From the NCBI RefSeq assembly GCF_000002595.2, contig NC_057005.1, forward strand, positions 3,602,001 to 3,666,000: a DNA stretch of 64,000 nt, read 5' to 3'. How positions within the stretch are numbered: the first letter of the stretch is position 1; the number at the start of each line of letters is the position of its first letter. This document shows positions 1 through 23,265 of this stretch, one piece after another. Made by a program: the position numbers and the translations under genes. The stretch comes from Chlamydomonas reinhardtii. Its lineage: Eukaryota > Chlorophyta > Chlorophyceae > Chlamydomonadales > Chlamydomonadaceae. Below the pieces are notes generated by a model. That model ran no database searches. It saw nothing but the letters and a program-made list of their open reading frames with translations, and was not told the origin of the DNA.

Positions 1-128
1 CACACACGCATGCATACGAACGGTAAATAAGCGGGACCCTCCACGCAACACTGCCTCCCGTGTCATTTCATCCCCACGCACACCACTGCTCACCAGTTTG
101 GCCCCGCCTGCGGCCCCCGGTCTGCCAC

Positions 129-2219
129 CGGGTCACTGAACTGCAGGCACACTAGCGCCACCCGCCCCCCTGCAGCCAGCCCCTGCCGCCGGCCCTGTGC
201 CCGCTCCTGGTGCCCCGACCCTGCCAGAGCCGAGCCACTTCCGTTGCTGCCACTGCCACTGCTGCTACTGCCACTGCTGCTACTGCCACTGCCACTGCCA
301 TTGCTACTGCCATTGCTACTACTACTACTGCCACTGCTGCTGCGGCCGTAGGATCCCAGCAGTAGCGGCAGGCAGGCGTTGGCGTTGGCGCAGAGGAAGG
401 CGGCGCGGCCGCTGCAGCCCAACAGGGCCGACCAGGCGTTGGCACGGCTGGTGAGCTGCACACGCACATGCAGGAGGGGTGGCGGTCAGGGCGGCGTGAG
501 GGGCTGGCGTGAGGGGTGGGTGTGAGGGGTGGGCGTGAGAGGCGTGATACACGCACAGACGGGTGTAGAAAGGGTAGGCACGGTGTTCGAGCAAAGTAAA
601 CGCATCAGGTAGTGCTGATCAGGTGCCAATGTAGGTCCCCCATCGCACAGGAGCCTTAGTGCGGGTACAGGGCGCAAGTGCCCCTGTGCAGCTGTGCCCC
701 TGTGCAGCTGTGCATCCCACGCCGCTCACCGCCAGCCGCACATCGACCCCAAGAAAGTTACAGCCGCCGCCGCCACCACTGCTACTGACGCTGCCGCTGC
801 CGCCGCCAAGGCCACTGACATCGTCGCCTTTGGCCGCAAGAGCAGCTGGCGCCGGCTCGAGACAGACGCGGGCCGCTGCCCCGCCGCCGCCGCGGCCGCC
901 GGAGCTCTCGGAGTCGACCGAAGCCCTCGCTGCAGCTCCTTGCCCTCCACCCGCTTCATGTCCTGCACATGCTGGCTGCGCCTGTGCCGTCACCTGTGCC
1001 GCCTGTGACGCCGCCTGTGCCGCAGTCTGTGACGCCGCCTGTGCTGCTGTATGTGCCGCCGCCGCCGCCTGCGACGCGGCCGCCCCCATGAGCATGCAGC
1101 GGCCGGCGCCACAGCCCAGGTCCACAACCAGCGGCCGAGTGGGGTCGTCAAACAAGCTCGGCCTGAGAAGGAGGAGGAAGATAAGGAAACGTGGATAGTT
1201 GTCTTCGCAGCATTACATTTTGAGCGATGCTCACTGAAGGCGCGCACAGGGGGCGCATAGGGTTGTGGACATAAGGCCATATGGACATAAGGCCGCGTGT
1301 CAATGACCACCCCCACGCACACGTACACACACACGCATTCGACAGTGTCCACAGTCTCCTTCGCGCTTTCCTCTCATACGACCTCGAGCCACTACCCATA
1401 CCGGCCTAGCGATCGAAATGGGTTCGTCATCCTCTGCACCCACCCCTACCTGGCGTTTCCACTGGCGTAACCCTATGCGAATAACGCTACCCAGCTGACC
1501 CATCCAACCCACAGAGCTGCCGGCCCATCCAACACCGCAGACCCGCAGTCGCCCCCGCCCACCGCCTCCCCACCCACCAGCCCACCGCCTCCCCACCCAC
1601 CAGTCCACCGCGCACTCCAGCGCCAGTGACCCCGGGTCGGCTTTGAGGCGCCGAAGCTGCGCCACCTGCCGCCGAGCCGCCCGCTCGTACCCGCCCGCCT
1701 GCGGTGGCGTGTGTTAAAGAGCACAAGGAAAACATTGTGCGCAAAGGCATTGTGGTGGCGTGTGTGTGCGTGAACGTGTGTGTGGATATGTGTGTGGATA
1801 TGCGTGTATATGGCACAGTGCAAGACCACTGCAATCGTGGGTGCAGGGTCTAGCCCGAGCCTGCAGGCTGGTGGTGTTCCCGCCTGCACGCCTGCACTTG
1901 GCTTGCGACGGCCCCCAAGCCACGTCCGCGCACTGCACACACAAATGCCTTTGACTTGGCGCCTCCGCGCCTCCGCATCCCCCTCGCCTTTCTACCTCCC
2001 CACAGGCTCCCTCCTCACCTTCTGGTGTTCAGCGAGGCCCAGCGAGTGGAACGGCGAGCGAGGGGAATCCACCAGCTCCTCGATGATGGTGTGGCTCACG
2101 CCGCGGCAGGGCGCCGGACCGTGCAGCCGGCGGCCCGAACACTTTAATCCCCAGCCATAGCACCATGTACGATGATTGAAGTGTGCGAGCCCTGCCCTAG
2201 GGGCCGCCGGCGAGGGCAT
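129..2219 (-). CDS. TRMB: tRNA (guanine-N7-)-methyltransferase, plastid/cyanobacterial type (partial)
   Basis: Transfers methyl from SAM to guanine-46 N7 in tRNA. Phase-consistent exons (minus): 2219-2019, 1683-1597, 1433-1402, 1162-730, 455-129. The 3' end lies beyond the left edge. The core is clear: FDDPTRPLVVDLGCGAGR is the SAM-binding motif I, then NFLGVDVRLA, then RANAW, FLCANANACLPLLLGSY and LVCLQFSDP, in the TrmB order; the next exon should carry the H-x-K-K-R-H segment. A run of about 90 Ala/Gln/Ser/Gly residues separates motif I from NFLGVDV, and another Ser/Gly run interrupts the SY-to-LQF loop; both are typical algal insertions. The start ATG at 2219 has an in-frame TGA two codons upstream. 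The first exon could hold a transit peptide. The 32-nt exon (RMTNPFRSLGR, at the place of the RQHVNPL motif) and the 1683 exon rest on phase and splice sites only. The two 3' exons are much more certain than the three 5' ones. Confidence 0.75.
1713..1752 (+). repeat. (CA)n-associated short element, copy 1
   Basis: Contains TTAAAGAGCACAAGGAAAAC followed by ATTGTGCGCAAAGGC. It lies in the first intron of the trmB-like gene, just upstream of the second exon on the minus strand. It is one of eight copies in the window; see the finding on this family. Confidence 0.7.
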
Positions 2220-2754
2220 GCTGCTTCAGTTTGCTTGCTCACCGACACTGGCTTAGCCATGCAAACCAGCTAACCTAGATGAAAGACAGCCTATAGTTTC
2301 GTGGGTTCTACAGAACCGTATGCAAGTCAAGGACAGCGTTGAATGCAGCTTTCGTTGCGTGCAGGAACTCCGCGGAGCATTAAAAACATGTACAGTATGA
2401 TTGGAGATGTAAAGCAAATCAAAGAAACAGCGCTTCCATGATGGCGAAATTGTCCAGCGCGCCTCGGAGACCTGCGGCCCTTGGATCGCGGAGCTCCGTG
2501 CCCCTCTGCGCGCACACGTCCGCACTCCTCGCCACGCCAAACTACGTGCCAAGCTCACACACGCGTGCGCGAACCATTTCGCACAAGGCAAGGGAGAGCG
2601 GGCTCGCGGCAGACCCAAGCGCATCGCCCGACCTTTCAGCTGCCCCGAGCTCCTCTTTCTTCAAATTCGCGCCCCTCGCTCCGCTTTCTACTTCGCGCCT
2701 TGCATCCTTGGACCGCAACAACGAAACTCTTTGACAAACGGTTCCAGCAGCAAT
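2220..2754. promoter_or_regulatory. Divergent intergenic region between the trmB-like gene and the membrane methyltransferase gene
   Basis: 535 bases between two diverging start codons. It must carry the promoters and 5' leaders of both genes. I see no convincing TATA box and no further reading frame that I would call a gene. The stretch 2300-2440 is noticeably more AT-rich than its surroundings. Confidence 0.4.
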
Positions 2755-5787
<3,033 letters not shown>

Positions 5788-6442
5788 CCGGACCGGCGGC
5801 TGCTGAGGGCCTCAATGTGTGGAGCAAAGGGCTTGGGAGGCGGTGGCGCTGATTGCAGGCGAGGGCAGGCTAGAGAAGCGGGGGGACGGCGCCGGGGGTG
5901 CGACGACGAGGGGCCGCGGTTCGGCGAAGGGCCGCGACCTCGGCCAGTTGCACGGCTTCTCGCTATACTTTGTAGAAATACATCCCTTTTACAAAATTGA
6001 GGAAACTGCGGGAGCAAAATCGTGGAGGTGCGTATTCGGAGGTTGTGTGCGAGGGTGTTGGCAGTTGTGCGTGGAAATAGCTGTGCATGGCAAAAAGAAA
6101 AGTAATCGTCGTCCAGCACTTTGCGTGCAGCCCGCCGACAAGCGTAAGCGCTCATAATCTTTTCGAAACCTTTGGGCGCCTTTGACTGCACTCGCTGTGC
6201 CTCCAAATTTTCCTCGTCAGCCCTGTGTGTCTTCAACGCCAGCACTGGGGTTCGCCACTGCGCCACTTGCTCTTTTCGCGCGCGCCGCACTCAATCGTTT
6301 CGGGATTGGGCCGGTCTCCGGAACAGATCCGGAGCGCCCCTATAAAATGGGCGCGACGCACGCCTGCCCGCACCAGTTCATTGAACACTCCACACTACCT
6401 AGCTGCTCAATACCACAAACTTCAAGCCAAACAGCAACAACA
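5788..6442. other. Intergenic region, 3' end of the methyltransferase gene to the small ORF promoter
   Basis: Holds the 3' UTR of the upstream gene and the promoter of the small gene at 6443. Open frames on both strands show no recognisable protein motif. I see no TGTAA polyadenylation motif here. The part after about 6150 is AT-richer, consistent with promoter sequence. Confidence 0.4.
6341..6347 (+). promoter_or_regulatory. TATA box of the small 73-residue gene
   Basis: TATAAAA, about 100 bases upstream of the ATG at 6443. This is the clearest core promoter motif in the window. Confidence 0.6.
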
Positions 6443-6664
6443 ATGACTTTCCAGGCTCTGGGCACACTCGCGATGCTGGGCAGCGGCGCCATTCTGGCGT
6501 CCACGTTGGCGACAGCCGCCCAGGACGCCCGCGACGGACGGTTCCTTGCGGCTCACGCGCAAACAGCGCGCCGGGATCAGTATCAGGAGAAGCTTATAGT
6601 CAGCTACCGGAACCCCCAGTCATTTGAGCGGAACTTTGTGTCGGCGCTGGCGTCGGGGCCATAG
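6443..6664 (+). CDS. Small protein with hydrophobic N-terminus, unknown function
   Basis: A single open frame of 73 residues. The start is supported by an adenine-rich context (CAACAACAATG) and a TATA box 96 bases upstream. Residues about 4-27 are hydrophobic or small (ALGTLAMLGSGAILASTLA), which could be a membrane anchor or an organelle import signal. The rest is charged, with SYRNPQSFERNF near the C-terminus. I do not recognise the family. A possible splice donor (CAG then GTGAGG) at about 6706 suggests an intron in the 3' UTR, and a TGTAA motif is at 7393. A 39-bp piece of this coding sequence recurs exactly at 30404-30442 in non-coding context. Confidence 0.6.
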   Translation: MTFQALGTLAMLGSGAILASTLATAAQDARDGRFLAAHAQTARRDQYQEKLIVSYRNPQSFERNFVSALASGP

Positions 6665-8570
6665 AGCAACTGCCACGCCTGCCTGAACACAATCTAAGAA
6701 ACACAGGTGAGGCCTGGGCGCGGCGGGCTTGGGCTGGGGAGGGCAGCTTTTCGGGAGCGTCGCGTCATAGCGGCGCAGGCCAGCGCGGCTTTACGTGGGG
6801 AGTCACGGCGCAGGCCCGTCACTTCGGCTGTGTCTCAGGCGTTCTTGGACGCTCTTGTCTTGCACGAGAGCTATCAAACGTGTGAATCGTGGATGCAGTC
6901 AGCATGCGCCCTTGACTTTCTGACTAATTTGCTGGTGCCCGCCCCCCCCCCCCCCGACTCGTGCTCTGCCCGCGTCACAGGGTGCTTTTCACCACCGAAC
7001 ACGAGAGCGCTAGGGCCTGCGGCACGGCGCAGCATTCAAGGCATCGTTTGTCTGCGGTTACGCACCAAGCTGAGGAGGCACGTATTGCGCTGCCCTGGGG
7101 AGCCTATGTTGAGTTCTGACTCATGATCGATTGCGGTGTGTACTAGCTATGGCTAGGGTGTTGCATGGTAAAGCGGAGGGTTGCTAAGTAACAAAGATGG
7201 CGGGAGCGTGCCGTATACACCACGCAATCACATGCACAAACACGTCTGGGTGTATCGGCTTGGCAACGTTACAATGAAAACAGCACTGCAAGAGCAGGGA
7301 TCCTGTTGCAGCATGTTTTGGGTAACACACCTCAATCACTCAATAACGCAGCGTTGCTCGCGTGCCGGTTAAGATAAAGTGCAAATAATCGCTGTAAATA
7401 GGACCGCAACCTCACAAGTAAATAAAGATGTGGTAAGTTGGTTTATTCTTGGCTGAAGTGGATGTGCGTGTCAGGCGTTTGTGGTTTGCGGTGCACGTGC
7501 TGTCACACTCCTAAAAGGCGAGCTGCGTGGACGTCCGCACGCGCTTGCCGCATCCTAATGATTGCAGTTTGGATTTGCGATTTGATAAATTCTATGACTG
7601 TACTTGCAAAGTGCTTACCGCAGTAAGGCTGCAATGTACCGTATTATGACAACGCGTGCCAGGAGAGAGTGACACGGAAGACGCTTACGTCACATGACGC
7701 CGACGTGGGACAGCATTCATACTGTACTGTAAAGGCGGGTGGTGTAGCTGATGGCGGAGCCGGTGATTGCGGTACATCTACAGACACGACACAGAGTTGA
7801 CGGGATATCAGACGCTGGCATTGTCAGCGTCAAGGCCGCAGCCATGACGCTTGCAATTGCCGTGCTGTGGTGCGACATGTAATTACCGGAGGAGTTTCCG
7901 CTTGGATCACAGCGTGAAGGGCAGGGGAGGGGGTCAGACTTGGGTTGGTTGGGAATGGGGAGCTGGCGACCGACGCGTGGTGCGACCGCAGGGCACAGGG
8001 CACGCTCGTCATACAGCGCAGATGCAGTCCGGGACAGCAACAGCTACCGGTATTGCAGGCCGGGAAAGGGATTTGGCCACACGGAACTTGGGAGGCTCAT
8101 TGACGTCGCCCCTGGTAAAAGAAGCGAGGAAGTGTTGTGGCAGCCTGTATCGTCGCATTATGCTTTACAATGAGCACGCAATTGAGTGCAGCAGCCGTTT
8201 GGTCACAACTGCCACGGTGCCACCCTAGTGTGGGCGAGGGTGGGCGTGCCAGCCCTGGCTAGCCTGTGACCGTGAGCTCTTCCGTGGGCACATGCAGGCC
8301 ACTTGCCAACATCACCGGAATAGGCCAATGCATAACTAGTTTCAGTACTCGTGCCAGATTGTCGCTGACCTTTTGCGACCAGCAAGCCAGGCAGATTAAA
8401 CCAGGATTAAACGCCACAACGCCAACACTGCCAACACGGAAACGACGTACTCTTGCCTGTATCCGCCATTATAACATATCTTTGTCAAAAGCAAACTGTT
8501 TCGGGTTCGTGCAGAGGCGGGGTCCTGAGAGTTTCCAGCCAGGGGCTGCGCCGCTGCTTGATTGACCACA
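6665..8570. other. Long gap with 3' UTR of the small gene and promoter of the FAD monooxygenase
   Basis: 1.9 kb without a gene I can support. It is less GC-rich than coding sequence and contains only short open frames without motifs. The first 750 bases are probably 3' UTR up to the TGTAA at 7393. The last few hundred bases should be the promoter and leader of the gene starting at 8571. Confidence 0.4.
7393..7397 (+). terminator. Candidate polyadenylation signal TGTAA
   Basis: TGTAA is the usual polyadenylation signal in Chlamydomonas-type algae. This copy is 730 bases after the stop of the small gene; a long 3' UTR is common in these algae, but the assignment is only positional. Confidence 0.4.
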
Positions 8571-16495
<7,925 letters not shown>

Positions 16496-17362
16496 GGGCG
16501 CCTGTGAGGGTGTACGGCCTGGGAGGGCCTGGGAGGGCGTGGGAGTGAGAGGGAGAGGGAGCGAAAGGGCGTGGGAGTGGGAGTGGGAGTGGGGGGGCGT
16601 GGGAGGGCGTGGGAGTGGGGGGGCGTATGAGTTCGAGGGCGTGAGGGCTGGAGGGCGGCAGGGTGGGACGTCACGGTGGGACGTGCGTGGCGGGCGCGTG
16701 TGCATTTTTTGTGAGAGCGAGAGGAGTGCAGGTGCAGGCGAGAGGGCGTGGTTGGGGCTTTGGGTGGGTGCAGCGGGGGTCGTGTGGGCGCCGCGCGGGG
16801 TTGGCTGTGGACGCGTGCTGGCGATGGCGCTGGCGGCCGGGGCGTGTGTGCGGGAGCGTGGCCAGCAGGGGGCGTGTGGGGTTCATTGTGGCGTGTGGTG
16901 TGACGAGATGGATGGCCCACACGTGTCAGTAGCCCATGGCTGCAGGACGGGCTGGTTGGCTGGTTGGTGGTTGGTGTGCGCACGTTGGGTTGCCCGTTGT
17001 GTGGACGTGTGGCCGAGGGGCCATTGGCTGCAGTAGTGGGTATGCAGTTGGAGCGGTATGGTTTACAGTTGGAGCAGTTTCAGCGGTGTCGAGCTGCAAT
17101 GTATGCGGCGGGTCTATCTGCATCAGGGGGCGCATTTGCCCACAGCGGCGGGGCGGCGGGGGAGGCGGCGGTGCTGCTGTGAATAAATGACATACTGAAA
17201 ATGATGTGCTGCTGGCGGGCCTCTCGATCCCTGCTGGGCCGATCCCGGGACCGGCGGATGCGTCTCCTCTTTGTCTTTGCTGCTGTTGCCACGCCCTGCA
17301 AAGAGCCTTGATGCACATACAATCAATGACATTTCTGATCGCTTAACAAGTTGTAAGAATAC
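16496..17362 (+). other. 3' UTR of the FAD monooxygenase and 5' region of the first MYND gene
   Basis: G-rich repeats (GGGCGTGGGAGTG-type) fill 16496-16660. No gene is supported. A TGTAA at 17352 is only 7 bases before the proposed MYND start, so the two transcripts must nearly abut or overlap. Confidence 0.4.
17352..17356 (+). terminator. Candidate polyadenylation signal TGTAA
   Basis: The only TGTAA noticed between the FAD monooxygenase stop (16495) and the next gene. An AATAAA-like string is at about 17183, but that signal is not the usual one in this lineage. Confidence 0.35.
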
Positions 17363-17837
17363 ATGACGCGCAGATCCACGAGGACGGGAGCAAGGGCGCC
17401 TGCGGCTGAGGCCTCGCGTGAGGTGCGTCTGGCTTGCTGCAATTCCGCCGGCCTTCAGGCGCGTGCTTATGTATGCCCTTGCAACACCATGCGGCAACTA
17501 ATGATCAGGACGTTCTTGGATCTTGAATGCAGGAACTTGTCCCGCAGGCGCTTCGGCTTGACGTGCAGCACCTCGCACAGCAGCTCGCGCACGAGCCGTT
17601 TGGCCCTGGCTCATGTAGCTCCTTACACGAGCCGCTGGGTCGTGTTTTAGGCGGCCTATCGAGCCTGAGGGAGCGCGAGCAGAAACGGCGGGAGACCTAT
17701 ACGCGGAGCCTCGAGTACATTCTGTGCGCCGATGCCTGGCCGCTTCTCAACGAGTGGGTCGTGAGCAGCTTTGAGTGGCTGTATGCAACACGGACGCCCG
17801 CGCGCGTGGCGGAGAACCTGTGGGCACTGCCCGCGGC

Positions 17838-17874
<37 letters not shown>

Positions 17875-19392
17875 TGCGGAAGCAGCTCGCCTGCGGCGGC
17901 GGCGGCGGCGGCGGAGCACAACCCACCGGCGGTGCTCGCGGAGACCGATCCGGCACTGGCGAACGCCGACCCGTCAGGCAGCAGCAGCAGCCTCGACCCC
18001 ATCCGCACTAGCAGCCCCAACCAGCAGCAGGGGCGGTTTGCGGCGGACGGCCGCACCACAGCCGCCGCCGCCACCGCCGCAGCCCCGGCGCCGGCCGGGC
18101 CGGCGGAGCAGAGCGACCCGCCGGGGGACCCCACACCCGGCACCGCTGCGATTGCGCCGCAGCCGGCAGCAGCAGCAGTCGCAGCTCCCACCGCACCCAA
18201 CACAGCAACTACTCCGACAACGCAATCCGCACCCACCGCACCTGCCGCAGCAGCCACAGCGGCAGTGGCGCCGTCAACGGCGTCGCCAGCAGGCCTGGTG
18301 GGCCCGGCAGGCAAAGTCCTTGACGGCGGCGGGCCCGCCGCTGCCACCGCCAGCACCAACACCGCCACTGCCGCCGCCAGCAGCAGCGCCGATGCCGCGC
18401 ACCTGCAGACCCACCTGCGTGCCATGCAGCTGATGTTCGAGTGCCTCAGCCTGCTGGCTGAGGTGCCGGGCGCCGCCGCCCAGACCGGCTCCGAGGACCT
18501 GATGCTGCAGATGCTGTTCGCGCCGCACGGCCGCCGCCAGCTGCCGCGCACCGCACACATCACGGCGGGCGCTCTGCAGGCGCTGCTGCAAGGCGGCGGC
18601 AGTAGCAGTAGCAATAGCAATAGCAATTGCAGCAGCAGTAGCACTACTGGCGGTCGAAGCAGGCTGCTGGCTGCGAGCGCCAGGCTCGCAGCGCAGGCCG
18701 CCGACGTGGTGGCGGCGGCGGTGTGTAGTGCTGCTGCTGCTGCTGCTGGTGCTGCTGCTGCACCGCCGGCAGCAGCCACCGCCGTCGGCACCGCAACCTC
18801 GGATGCTGGCACAGCCCCAGCGGACGCCGCCGCCGCCACCTCCTCCACCTTCTGCTCAGCCTTTAACGCCAGCAACAAGAATGGCGATGCTGGTGATGCT
18901 GGTGCTGCTGGTGATGCTGGCGGCTACCTGGGCTCGCCCGCACACCCGCTGGCGGAGGCTCTGACCCTGGTGCCGCTCTGCATGGGCAACGCAGCCAGGA
19001 TGCTCAAGGAGCTCATGCCAATGTGGCCCTACCACCTGCCGCCTGAAGACAGTTACGCTGCTGGTGTTGCGGCTGCTCGTGCGGCTGCAGGTGTTGCTGG
19101 AAAGGCGACTGGTAGGCCGGCGGCGGCGGCGGTGCCGGAGGGAAGTGGTGGCCGGAGCGGCCGCGGAGGTCGTGGCGGCCGCGGCGGCGGCGGCGGCGGC
19201 GGTGGTGGTACTGGATGTGGCAGTAGCAGCACCAGCGGCGGCAGTAGCAGTACCACCACCAGCGGCAAGGGGCACCCCTTCGCCCTCACAGACGTGCTGC
19301 TGGCGGAGGCGGGCGCCACCGGCTGCTTCGACCAGGTGGCGCGGCTGGTGCTGCACGGCGCGGCGGCGGAGGGGCGCGCGCGACTGCTGCGG

Positions 19393-19423
<31 letters not shown>

Positions 19424-22400
19424 TGGCGGCTGGCAGTAGCAGTGGCAGAAGCAGTGGAGTTGGCGGCGGCAGTAGCACTGCGGCGACAGCCGCGGTCGCT
19501 GCTACTGCCACCACCAGCGGATTGGCTGACGTGTCAACGACTCGGCAGGAGCCGGCACCGTTTCCGCCGCCAACCTCCGCTCCTGGTGCCGCAACTCAGC
19601 CGAATGACGGCAGCTGCAGCAGCTTCGGCTCTCGCTTCGTGGAGTGCCTCAGCTCCGCGCTAGGCACGTGCGCATGGCAAGTGAGAGATACAACGTTTAT
19701 CTACGCGAACATAAAAGGCGGCGGCGCCAGCAGTCGTGGCGTGATTGACATATTTGTCGGCGGCGCGGGCGGGGGCAGCAGCAGTAGCGGCAGTAGCAGC
19801 TGGACTGCTGCGGGCCCACAGCCGCACCAAGTGCTACTGCCGCCTATGCCCTGGGGCACCTGTCTGCAGATGCAGGTGCTGTCGCAGGTGGTGGCGACGC
19901 TGGCGGCGGCGGGCTTTGGCGGCGGCGAGCGGGGCGTGTGGGGGCTGCCGGCGGAGCTGGCGGCGGGGCTGCCAATTCTGATGCGACCAGCCTCAGCTTC
20001 AATGTCACCAGAGTTGCAGCAGTACGCGGCGGAGCTACTTTCCCTGTTTCAGCCCAATGGCGCCACAGGCCGTTTCAGCGGCAACAGCAACGGCGGAGCT
20101 AGCAGTGCGGAGGGTGAGCTGCCGCAGCCGCATCACCTGGACCCACAGCCATTCAAGGCGTTGCGCCACGATCTGGATGATCAGTGCCGACGGGCGCCGA
20201 CTACGGCTGCTGCTGCGGCCATATTGGCTTCTAGGGCAACTGCTGCTGAGGAGGATGAGGATGATGATGATGATGATGATATTGCGATCGCTGCCGGGAG
20301 TGGTGCCGGCAGCAGCACTCAGGCGATGGCTGGCTGTAGCAGCAGCTGGTGCTTCCCTGTCAGCCCGCATGCCGCCGCTGAGGTAATGCTCGGCGTGGCG
20401 CAGCTGGCGGCGGCCTCCCTGTTGATGGGGTCCGGCCCAGCCGCCGCAAGTGGCGGCGGCAGTAGCAGCAGCGGCAGTGGAGGCAGCAGTAGCGGCAGTA
20501 GCGGCAGCAGTGGTGGCACTAGCATCGGCCAACCGACTGGCGCCAGCCCGCTGCGGTTGCGGTTTGGGCGGGGTGACGCGTGGGAGCTGGGCACGGATGC
20601 GCTGAACACTGCAAAGTGGCTACTGCTGCTGCAGGAGCCGCCGCCGACCTGCAGTAGCAGCGGCAGTGGTGACTGCAGCGATCTGATGCCTCCGCTGCCC
20701 CGTCGGTGGTGGCGGGCGGCCGGGGCGTTGCTGCGTCGGTGCACCACGGCAGTGCCGGCTGACGGTGGCGGCACGGGCGCCGGCCGCGGCGGCCTGTTGC
20801 GTGCTGACACCTGGGCGCGAGGCGTGCTGGACATGGCCGGTACCATGCCGGGTGAGTGAGTGGGTGTGCGAGTGGATGTGTGGGGGCAGCTGCTGGGCAG
20901 GCTGGCAGGCAGGCTGGCAGGCAGGTGGGCCGCGGGCACGAAGGCGTTTTGCTTTAGTGGGATAGGTGTTACGGGAGTATTCAAGGGGGGCGTTAGATGG
21001 AGCTCTGCGCATTACGAAGAGCTGCACGTCATGCGGTTGTGTCACGCACGTCAGCTCTCCCGAAAAACATGCCTTGCTCAATCCAAAGCCCTTCTGGCCC
21101 ATCCAACAGCATGTTTGTGCGTACTGCTGTGAAGTAAGTCTCTCAGTGCATCTTGACAACTCCTCCTGCCTGCTGTTGCCGTGTGCGGCGGCCCCCATGC
21201 TCCTGCTGCAGGCTCGGCGCTGCCGCTGCCGCTCCGGCCGCCGCGCGCGCTGGCGGCGGCGCTGGCGGGCGGCATGCTGCCGGCGGTGGAGGCGGCGGTG
21301 CGCGCCGCGCCCGACACCCACACCGGTGTGGCCATCGACCTGGCCAACGCCTTCATGCGGACACTGACCGACAGCGCGCTGACCCCTGGTGAGAGTTAGA
21401 GTGCGTGTGTTCGGTGTGGTGCGGTACGGTATGGTGTACGGTACGGTATGGTATGGTATGGTATGGTATGATATGGTATGGTGTACGGTACGGTATGGTA
21501 TGGTATGGTATGGTATGGTATGGTATGGTATGGTATGGTATGGTATGGTATGGTGCGGTGTGCAGATGCCACGCGCACGGGCTCGCCTTGACTTGTGGCG
21601 TCCAACGCGTGGCGTCGCGACCATTCACTCGATGTCTTTATCGTGACTCCACCGACCAAACAAGTATTGAATCTTGTAACTCGGGCTGCCAAATGCACAT
21701 CATATGTAGGTGAGTCCTGGCCGCTGTTCCAGCAGCTGCTGGCGTTTGCGCCGCCGGCCCGGACGGCGGCGTTCATCACCAGCATCGGCAAGCGCATGCA
21801 GCTAGCACACGACATCATGGAGGCGCACGGCGGCAGTAGCAGCAGCGGCGGCATCAGCGGCAGTAGCGCGGACCGGGACGGCGCGGCCGCCGGCTTGAGA
21901 ACCAGCCCTATGGAGCTTCACCTCCTGCACACCTGTGCCGTGGCGATTGCCGCGCTGCCGGTGGGCGGCGGGCCGCTGGTCTTCAGCAGCGGCCGTGCCG
22001 CCGCCGGTATTGCCAGCAGCGCCAGCGACGGCGGCCCGCCGCCGCGGCCGCCGCAGCCGCTGTCGCTGCTGCACCTGCGCGTACGGCTGCTGCACTCGCA
22101 CGCCGTGCACCGCTGGCTGCCGGCGATGTCGCGGGGGCTGCGGCTGCTCAGGTTGCAGGACACGACAGATGATGGTGTCAGCGCGGTCCAGCGGGTCATC
22201 TCCCACGTGCTACAGCCGCTTCAGGCGCTCGTGGCCGCGGAATCGAGGGCGGCGGCGGCGACGGCGAGCGGCAGGAGCAGCACCGGCAAAGGCAGGAGCA
22301 GCCCTGCTGGAAGCGGCAGTAGCACCAGCGGCGGCGGAGACGGCGGCCCTGCGGCGGCTAGGTCCACCACCGCCGCCTGTGTCTCCGCCGCTGCTACAGC

Positions 22401-23265
22401 CGTTGCTGCTACAGCTTCCGCCGTCAGCTGGCGGCAGTGGCTGTTGTACGACGTGGACGTAGTCGGCGTACTGGAAACAGGGCTGCGGCTGCTGGCGGCG
22501 CTGCCGCCGCACGACCTAAGCGCCGTGGGCGCCGCCACATCGGTGACGCACCTCTTCATGCACCTGCTTCTGGCGGCGCCCGACGCGCTAGGCGCGGTGC
22601 TGCGGCCGGCGCAGGCGCTGCCGCCGCCGTCTTCGCCCTGGCACCCCACCCAGCTGCGGCACGTGCTGACGAAGCACATGAAATTCTCCCGGTTCGCCGC
22701 CTCTGTGGATGGTGGGCTCTATGACCCCCTGTGGAAGCTAGTCGAGGACCTGTGCGCGCATGCGGAGCGGCTCAAGCGGCAGCGGGCAGAGCCCGCGGCG
22801 GCGGCGGCGGCGCTGCGCGCTGAAACGCTGGGCGGCCCGGCGGCGCGTGCCGCCTTTTCCAGCTTGGTGGCGGCGGCGGCGGAGGCAATGGGGTTGGTGG
22901 CCGAGGCGGAGGCGGGAGTGCTGGAGGTGATCTGTCCGCTTGAGGCGAGTCAGGAAGCGGCGGCGTTGCTGGGAGCAGCAGTTGCGGCGGGTGCGGTGGG
23001 TAGCGGCGAGTGCCAGGTGGCGGCGGCGGCAGTGGCAGCGGTGGCGGCAGCGGTGGCGGCAGCGCCAGGCACACAGCAGCCTCTGCGCTGCTGCGCCAAC
23101 CCGCGCTGTGTGAACCTGGGAGGAGAGAGCGAGGCGGAGCTGCCGCTGCAGGCCTGTGCCCGCTGTGGGCTTGTGCGGTACTGCGGCCGCGCCTGCCAGA
23201 CGGCGCACTGGCGCGCGGGGCACAAGGAGGCGTGCCCAGTGCTGAAGGATTCCGGGAGCCGCTAA
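17363..23265 (+). CDS. Large MYND zinc-finger protein, paralogue 1
   Basis: Exons 17363-17422, 17533-20851, 21212-21388 and 21710-23265 give 1703 residues. The short first exon (MTRRSTRTGARAPAAEASRE) was chosen because the minus-strand paralogue has the same arrangement: a 54-60 nt exon, then an exon opening with E-x-VP and RLDV. The C-terminus (about 1646-1696) is a MYND finger: CCANPRCVN, CARCGLVRYCGRACQ, HWRAGHKEAC, with the Cys/His zinc ligands in place. MYND fingers bind proline-rich partners and also occur in SMYD methyltransferases; I see no SET domain here. The rest alternates helical blocks (AWPLLNEWVVSSFEWL, CLQMQVLSQVVATL, WPLFQQLLAFAPPA) with Ala/Ser/Gly runs and an Asp run near 20250-20280. 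Function is unknown; nuclear or cytosolic protein-protein contacts are the likely role. Intron 3 is largely a TGGTA array. Confidence 0.8.
21422..21554 (+). repeat. (TGGTA)n pentanucleotide array
   Basis: Tandem TGGTA units with GTACGG interruptions, in the last intron of MYND paralogue 1. Confidence 0.9.

Noticed and set aside
21353-21628. Frame encoding repeated IPYHT sequence
   Set aside because: Antisense translation of the TGGTA array in a MYND gene intron.
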